From: Hortaea werneckii
Lineage: Eukaryota; Ascomycota; Dothideomycetes; Mycosphaerellales; Teratosphaeriaceae
DNA length: 64,000 bases
Assembly (NCBI GenBank): GCA_037044905.1
Contig: JBAOKB010000167.1
Location: 20,589-84,588 of the forward strand
Direction: 5' to 3'
This document shows, piece after piece, positions 57,428 through 64,000 of the stretch. Under the pieces are notes generated by a model. It was given only the letters and a program-made list of their open reading frames with translations. It was not told the DNA's origin and did no database searches. Every line of letters begins with the position of its first letter. The first letter of the stretch is position 1. The translations under genes were made by a program, and so were the position numbers.

Positions 57428-58283
57428 TCGGGGTTTCTGAGATGCTCCTCAGGGACGAGAAGGATATATACGTGGGGATTTTGCTGGCGGAAAGAGAGGG
57501 TACATGTTGCAGATGCAGCACCGCGACTCTTATTACACGTGGCAGAGACACAGGCTCCTACCATGCCCCATGCCGCCAGCCTTCCCCAAAGAAGTTTTCA
57601 ACCTAGCAGTCGTTTGCTCTTTTTTAATTCAGTTGTGTTCATCAGCGTGGGCGTTGGAGGAAGGGGATATCCATGGCGCAATGAAGGCCAAAATGGGTGA
57701 TAGGTAATTGTTTCGGACTTGGAAGGGGGTGAAAGGAAAAAGTCAAGGTGCTCATCAATGGAGCGAGCTTGGGAGAAGTAGGATATTGGTAGACAGACGT
57801 GCGTATTCTTTTAACGTTAATTTGAGGTTCATTCCACGGTTTGTTTCTTCAAGTTTGGTTTTTTTTTTTTTCAAAAAAAAAAATGATTTGCTTACTTTGC
57901 ATTTTGTCACTAAGGTTCCCAGATCGCACAGAAGTACTGTAGTATAATCATGCCACGAGCTTGGTCAGCCCTCCTCCACACTGGGGATTACTTGGTGAAG
58001 GCATCCCAAAGCAGTAAAGGCACAGCGAGTGTGACGTTCCATTGCTGCCTTGAAAATTACGTTTTCGCTGACATTTCGGCTTCTTTCGCATGTGGTAGGT
58101 ACAGGGCGTGACATGTCAGAAAGGGAAAGGTGCACAAATTCCTTCTTCCCCTTTTCTAAGGCCCCTCCTTGAACCTTCCCAACACTGAGCCCCTCCCTCC
58201 TTCCCTAACAATAGAACGATTCCTTCAGCCACCACACTTCTTTTCAATCGCCCTTTGGGAATCATCAGACAAGACCAAACAAA
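57428..58283. other. Intergenic region
   Basis: No gene is recognised. A T14/A11 tract pair lies at about 57860-57884. Confidence 0.5.
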
Positions 58284-59099
58284 ATGTCGAGTCCTGTGGA
58301 AAAGCACGGTTGGACGGCTGTGCCCCGCTCGCTTGACAAACTGTTGGCTGGAAGAAATGAAAAGAGAGAGCCGTGGCCTGTGAAGGTGGAGGATCTTCCA
58401 CTGCCGGAGGGGGGTTGGTGCGGAAAGTGATGGAGTATGCGAAGTCGCATCTCCCGGCCCAGACTTTTAACCACTGTATGAGGGTCTTCTGCTACGGTAT
58501 GCTGTCCTTCTCCTCCTCCTCCCTATTTTGGTTTTTTTTTGATTTTTGAGTCTTTTATTGTCTGGCTAAGAATCTTCCTATCCCCTAACTCTTCCTCAAA
58601 CAGGTCGAGCAATCACCCTCCAACATTTCCCCGAGTGGACCTACGACCCGGAGACACTCTTGCTCACAGCTCTCCTCCACGACATCGGGACCACCGACGC
58701 CAATCAATCTTCTACTCAGCTCTCCTTCGAATTGAAAGGTGCTTTCATCTCCTCAACCTCCTCGCCTCCCTCGACTCCGACCTCTCCCAGCGCGAAGCCG
58801 TCTGCGAGTCGATCATCCGACATCAGGATCTCGGCGACACGGGCTCTATAACCACACTTACTGCCGTCATCCACTTCGCCACGGTTCTAGATAACGTGGG
58901 ACTGTATGCGGAGGAGCTAGTCCATCCCGACACGATCAAGAATGTCACGACTGCTTTCCCGCGCAATGGCTGGACGGGGTGTTTTGCGGGTGTGGTTCGC
59001 AGGGAGTGTGAGACTAAGCCTTGGGCGAATACGACAAGGATTCAGGGGTTTGCGGAGATGGTGGAGGGAATGGGGTTATGGCGCCTTTTGATTGATTGA
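58284..59099 (+). CDS. HD-domain protein, cyanamide hydratase-like, frame broken
   Basis: Exons 58284-58496 and 58604-59099 flank a 107-base intron (GTATGC, AACAG); the join gives RVFCYG/RAITLQHFPEW. About 237 residues, the size of fungal cyanamide hydratases. HD-domain residues are in MEYAKSHL...TFNHCMRV and ALLHDIGTTD, with SIIRHQDLGDTG and FATVLDNVGLYAE later, matching the family in order. The known family hydrates cyanamide to urea with a metal ion, but many paralogues have unknown substrates. Two single-base deficits break the frame: a G run near 58410 (restoring EGGLVRKVMEYA) and a T run near 58742 (restoring KGAFHLLNLLASL). Confidence 0.82.
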
Positions 59100-59410
59100 T
59101 TGATGGGGTGGGAGGGGTTGTCAGGGTGTTGAATGAGGATGATTTGATAGTTTTCAGAAGAAAGACGGGGAATCCTTTTTTTTTTTTTTTTTTTTTTCCA
59201 ATTTGGGATCTTTGAGATTCCTTCCTGAAAAAGTAGGTGTATGTTTCGGGGTCTATGCGCTTGTCTCTGCAACGAGTACAGCCTCCACTGCTGGCACATT
59301 GAATCGGCTTTATCATACTCCTTTTAGAACTGCCCCTTTCGGAGAAACAAAAGTCGTCAATCATCTATCGCAGTCAAATTGCCTGGCCTCCACTACCCCG
59401 GCTTGCAGAA
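59100..59410. other. Intergenic gap
   Basis: A 311-base gap between convergent genes with a T23 run at 59176-59198. No gene seen. Confidence 0.5.
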
Positions 59411-59691
59411 TTAACGCCTGCTGACTTTCCGCGTTGCACTTTTCCTTGTCTTTGACACCACGGGTTCTGGCTCTTCGTAGCAGAGAGTGCATGCGGCTTC
59501 CATCTTCACTGTCGCCCAGATCTCCCCTCTGCCGCACGGCTTCTGCATCAGCGCGGCTGAGGAGCAGTGTGCGGCGAAGACCGTCTTGGTGTGGCCGCAT
59601 GGGTGGGTGTGGGCGTAGTATCTGTTGCTGAAATTTAGAAAGGGCCTTTGGAGGTTGGCTTTGTGGATCGGACGGGAACGTACTTGCACAT
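59411..59691 (-). CDS. Small Cys/His-rich protein of 74 residues
   Basis: An eight-base coding exon (59691-59684: ATG TGC AA) joins exon 2 (59627-59411) across a 56-base intron with GTACGT donor and TTTCAG acceptor. The product reads MCNNRYYAHTHPCGHTKTVF, with further Cys in AAHCSSAALMQKPCGRG and EAACTLCYE, and a basic Lys/Arg-rich end. The spaced pairs (H-x-C-G-H, then C, C, C-x-x-C) suggest a metal-binding fold. Similar small proteins with a CGH-K-x-x-F-A core are frequent in Pezizomycotina but I know no function. The very short first exon makes the start somewhat uncertain, but the join is in frame and the splice sites are strong. Confidence 0.7.
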
Positions 59692-62191
59692 CTTGATTTT
59701 GGAACGTCGAAACGCTTTGGGAATTGGGGGTTGTGTTGGTGTTGAATGAGATGTTCGTTGTTGAAACTTGTGTTTTAAAATAGCCCGATAGGAGTTGCAG
59801 AGAGAATCGTTTCGATTGGAGTGGGCTTGATGAGTTGCAGACAAGATGGTGAAAGGGTGTTGGTGATCAAACAGATCAAGGAGAATGATACCAGGCTTCT
59901 TATACGGACCTCTATGCATGGATGAAGTCGAAATGATCGTACTTGGACATACAAGTCACTAACTGCAGCCCAACAGTGAAGCACAGAAAAGTGTAATGTC
60001 GAATGCACAATCATGCCTTACATATGCAACCTGCACTCGTCCGCGGAAGATGGATCCGTCGTGGTAACATTTGACTAACCCCTGCAAGCAGATGGAAATT
60101 GAAAGGACTTGTAGAAACTCTTCAGTAGGCTGACAAAAGGTTTGTCGAGGTCACAGATCCCCCATGTACCTGGTCCATGGCTGCCAGGTAGATGCAACAA
60201 GGCTCGGTCGACTGCATCTGGACATGGGAAGCAGCAGTGAAAAGAACGTGCGATACACGGCTAAGTGCATTGGGTACCTAGGTAGTACGTAGGGGCTTCA
60301 GGCAGCGTATTTGTCGTTGCAAGGCTCCAGTGACAAATGGAAAACTTGTGTATCGAGTCTCTCTCAGCTGTGTTGCCAGACAAGCAAACGATTTGGCTTT
60401 GGAGCACGAGAAGGTAGATTGCTTGCGACGGCTTTCGTTACATTGAGTCCTTGGCAGAAAGATTGAGCAGATATTGTAAGAGATGTATATGCAGTGCTTC
60501 ACCGATTGCGTCTAGTGAGAGACAGGCAAGAGTCCTCGTACAGTCATTGCTTTATGCTGGACTAGACTTGGGATTTTCTCTCGGCCTCTGCATTGTGTAG
60601 TAGTTTCCTTTTTTTCATGCTCGGGGCGCATTTAATTTGTGCAGCGGCAGATCCAGTGAATTGCTACCTACTAGTTTGGTATGAGTTGATATGACGATGC
60701 ATGCATCCACCACGTATCCACCAGGGCAGTCAGCACGGATATAACCTTTGAAGCTTCACCGCTCCAACGTCTCGCGTGGTTGAAAGTTTACGCTAGACAT
60801 CAAAAGCCGAGGCGAAGGACAGCGAAATACTGTATGTACCTTTTGCTATGCATGCTCACGAACAAGTATGCATGCTTTATGCCGACCAAATTATAATCCA
60901 AAACGAATTGAAAAATAGAAAAAGAAGAAGTAGAGACGTAGAGTTGTCATGCACATTCATCGTGCCCTTACAATTTGCTGTGTGCGATCAACTAAAACCC
61001 ATCAAACAATTGATTGATTCCGGTACCGGCGAAGGGGTTCTCACAGTTGAGATCCGGGGTGAAGATGGAGTCAAAAATGACGTACAGGCCGGCTGCACCA
61101 GTGCGATGCAGAAGTCTCGATTCCCGTACCTCCGCAGGTAATGTCACCTCACCGACTCCAACGCTGCCAAAGCAAGCAATGACTTTGCCTCGCCTTTGCG
61201 GCGTCAACCCCCTTGTCACCACCGCATCGACGTCACTACCAGGTCCCTTGGTAATGACATGATCTCAAGCGCTGACGAGATTTCCCACTCGATCCTTGAG
61301 GACGGGAGATGTGTTGTTTGCGCTGCAAACTGCCTCCCCAATGGCCACGTAGCACACGCGCATTGGCGCGACCCACGCTCATGCAGGCACCACTGCAGCT
61401 CTCCGGCAACTGATTGCGCTACCAAATGTTCTTTTCCTCTTCGCCCGCATACTTCCCATTTCTCATCCTCTCAAGCGTTCCTGGGTGGCGGGTTCTTTTG
61501 TTCTCCAAAATCGGTGTTATGCTTGATAGTATTCACGCAGTGTAGAGAGATCTACTACGACTTTCGGCTGCTTGGAAGACACGATTGACGATTAACGACA
61601 GTCTGACGACCCAACGCGACACACGCAATTACGATCTGTACAGCGGCTTATGCAGCCTAATATTCCGTAGCAAACGCTATTGCCTTTGCTGCTTTCAAGC
61701 CATCTCCACCGGAAGCGGAAGCATCACTGCAAGACTGCAAGACACGAACCGTGTACTTCAAACCACTTCAGGATTCCAAAATTACCAGCTCATCTCCTAC
61801 GTGGGCGGAGCCGGTTTTGATATCATAGGACGCCAGACGCCATAGTCCAGGCTTGGTTTGGGATCGGTTTACGTCTGACCACATCCAACGAATGAGAATC
61901 CATAGCTCTCAGTCCCGGTGCACGCTACAACTCTGCTGCCGCTGACTGGCCAAATCCACAATTTCGTCCAGTGGCTGGCGAGGAGCTCGCGGGCGTGTCG
62001 TCGTATACTCTCATCACCTCGGCCCATCTAAATCAACCTTTGCTTGCAGAAGGCAACTTGTAGAGACCTTCGGGGTCTTCTCCATTGACCGAATCCTGTA
62101 CCGAAAGAACCAAAGCTTATCGAATGGCCAATTCAAACACGGCTTCACAAGGGCAGAAGAATCTGACGGAAAGGTAACCACTACCCGTCCA
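59692..62191. other. Intergenic region
   Basis: About 2.5 kb without a recognised gene. Only short frames occur. The last 300 bases are upstream of the 14-3-3-like gene and contain an alternative upstream Met (62124) that is not in frame without an intron. Confidence 0.5.
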
Positions 62192-63635
62192 ATGGCCGTA
62201 TCGCAAGTCGAAGAGAAGATTCTAGGGCGGCTTGCAAGGCAAGCAGAACCTTCGAACCCGCTGCTTGCAGCATCATTTTATCAGGTCCTCGGCCTCTCAA
62301 TATTGCTATCAAGGAAGCTTTACAGAGCGAGGCGACTGCGCAAGCTTGACATAACCAGGGATACGAAGTCCTTGCAGCTATATCACCAAATAATCTGGTT
62401 GGCACGGAAGGTCTTTCAATTACAGAGGTGTACATTCTACCATACTGTCAAGATGGAGAGCAGGGACCCGAGTGCAGAGTTATGGCGGCCAAGATAAGAG
62501 CTTCGTTTTACCATGTCTTCTGCCTTTTCCACAACCACCCGCCGGTCAACTCCGTCAGCCCACAGTCAGGCAAGAGCACTTCGACATCATCAAGCGACAA
62601 AACAGCCAAGACAGACAACACTAACCGGCCAAAAGGTCTGTTTAAGCCATCACCAAAGAAAAAGACCGAACCGGCGGAAGATGGACGAAGGCCAGGAAAG
62701 CCAAACTTCAGGGACCCGATACCTTCTGTAACCTCTGACGCATCGTACGTTACCAATCCATTCGCGGGGCCTGCTCAGACTCCTCCTCCAGCTGGTCCCC
62801 CTCCACCAATACCTACGGATGTGCGGCGGACACCGACTCGTCCTCCAGGCCTCGCACCAGTTAACATATCACCCACGCGAGCTGCCGCCTCTTTCCTACT
62901 ACCTCCACTGAACTTCGTACCAATGGCGAAAGAACACTTTGAAACAGCACAGCAGCTTGCAACAAGCTTGCTTACGCCCGCAAGTGCATTGAGACTCTCG
63001 GTGTCACTAGAATACACTGCCTTCTTGTGGGACTGTGAGAAGGACAAGACCGGGCCCAAAAGCTGGCTCGTAAAACAATCAAGGAGGTCTATGCTTCGAC
63101 AGAAGGGCTAGATGATGATGAATTTGCCGATGCTTCAGCCATGGTACAGGCTCTGGGAGGCATCGTCCGCCGTGGTATGAAAGAGGCCGCCCAGCAGTCT
63201 GCACGAGATTCGCCTCCCGATGCTGTCACCCAAGCCCCCAAGATCGACAGGACAATTGCTGTATCTCCCACCAAGCAAGGCAACAGGAGCGATCCAGTCG
63301 CCCAGCGCGACTCCATCATGCGAACGCCAGATCGCCTGTCCACAGTCCCAGAAGTCGAGTCGACAGACGCCATCAGCGACGCACCCACGTCCGCCGCATT
63401 AAGCCCGCCAGTGTCTCGACTGAGCAATCGAAGCAAGCACCGGAGACCCTCGTCAGCGACATCCGACAAGGCCTCCAAGCGTCGAGCATTAGAGCACGCC
63501 GAGGCTCTGCACCGCCAACGAAGCGCGAGCAATGTCAGCTCGGCGACACCCAGCAGACAGGACACGCCGTCAGAAGGGTATGTCAAACGGCCTCCTCCTC
63601 CTCCACCATCATCATCTTCAACTCGCAGGCGGTAA
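62192..63635 (+). CDS. Divergent 14-3-3 family protein with long tail, frame broken
   Basis: About 480 residues. The N-terminal half resembles 14-3-3 helices: MAVSQVEEKILGRLARQAE, NPLLAASFYQVLGLSILLSR, RRLRKLDITRDTKSLQLYHQ, LSITEVYILPYCQDGEQGPE and RASFYHVFCLFHNHPP. A Pro/Ser/Thr-rich insert of about 110 residues follows. Then comes the C-terminal 14-3-3 block (AKEHFETAQQLATSLLTPAS, LRLSVSLEYTAFLWDCE, IKEVYASTEGLDDDEF) and a disordered tail ending in a proline run. Two single-base deficits break the frame: near 62406 (one G missing, restoring WLAREGLSITEV) and near 63053 (one G missing, restoring TGAQKLARKTIKEV). Canonical phosphopeptide-binding Lys/Arg residues should be checked. The domain is split by the insert, unlike canonical 14-3-3. 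Confidence 0.72.
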
Positions 63636-64000
63636 CGGAACTGTACAGGCAGCGTCACCAGCAGGCGCATGATTCGTCTAAGGGTGTAGTTTGAAGGAGC
63701 AGAATGTTCGAGCACAACCCCAGGATCGGAGAGAGGCGGTGCTGAAGGCTCTGGAGATTATCTCTTCCGTGTCGAGGGGCCTGCAGGGGTCTGCTAATGG
63801 CCATGTTGATCCCGGGGAGATTAAGGGTTGTGTGATTTCTGGAGTGTATGATTACGGATTCAATATGTAGGTGTACCATCGCACGCACAGGGGATGACAT
63901 CTATTTGGAGCTCAAACCACTTAATGCCGGAGTCATGTTTAGACGATGCTTAAACAGCAGAGCTCACGCAACAACTGGGTATACGGATAGGATACACTGG
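63636..64000. other. 3' flank at window end
   Basis: No gene is recognised in the last 365 bases. Confidence 0.5.

Noticed and set aside
1..64000. CRISPR arrays, bacterial operons or prophage
   Set aside because: No regularly spaced repeats; spliceosomal introns and gene families are fungal.

Overview
The window is nuclear DNA of a filamentous ascomycete, most likely a dothideomycete-type fungus. Protein genes are dense and mostly intron-poor. The introns are short and spliceosomal, 53-284 bases in the 13 I could place, with GTACGT, GTAAGT, GTATGT or GTGAGT donors, usually a CTAAC/CTRAY branch site, and CAG/TAG/AAG acceptors. Fungal families such as the 2EXR/F-box-like, Gcn20, Rsc7, Trm11 and SskB-type MAP3K proteins are present. 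The species call is an inference; no rRNA or barcode lies in the window.

Layout. 0-9 kb: the 3' part of a C2H2 zinc-finger gene with a cysteine-rich tail, a two-HMG-box mitochondrial nucleoid protein, the tRNA methyltransferase subunit Trm11, a 12-bp minisatellite, and S-adenosylhomocysteine hydrolase. 10-22.4 kb: a 1129-residue disordered protein of unknown function, the ABC-F protein Gcn20, and the RSC subunit Rsc7/Npl6. 22.4-30 kb is gene-poor but holds an interrupted tRNA-Arg(UCU) gene and the Pol epsilon histone-fold subunit Dpb4. 30-38 kb: a 2EXR-type protein, ethanolamine kinase and an MFS sugar transporter. 38-64 kb: an F-box protein, the GTPase Gpn1/Npa3, the spliceosomal Cwf19/CwfJ protein, an Ssk2/SskB MAP3K, a vacuolar-type Ca2+-ATPase (Pmc1), an HD-domain cyanamide hydratase-like protein, a 74-residue Cys-rich protein and a divergent 14-3-3-like protein.

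Two observations stand out. First, the minus-strand tRNA-Arg(UCU) at 26030-26163 has a normal-position short intron in the anticodon loop. It also has a 55-base insert, between variable loop and T stem, with GTACGT donor, GCTAAC branch-like site and AAG acceptor. Removing both inserts gives a complete cloverleaf, so this looks like an mRNA-type intron inside a Pol III tRNA gene. Second, from 38.7 kb onward most conserved genes carry single-base insertions or deletions, usually in homopolymers, while genes in the first 37 kb and Gpn1 are clean. Residual sequencing error is the simplest reading; a decaying duplicate region is the biological alternative.

The genes are housekeeping loci (translation control, tRNA modification, chromatin, replication, splicing, stress signalling, calcium storage) with no sign of a gene cluster or a mobile element that I can name.
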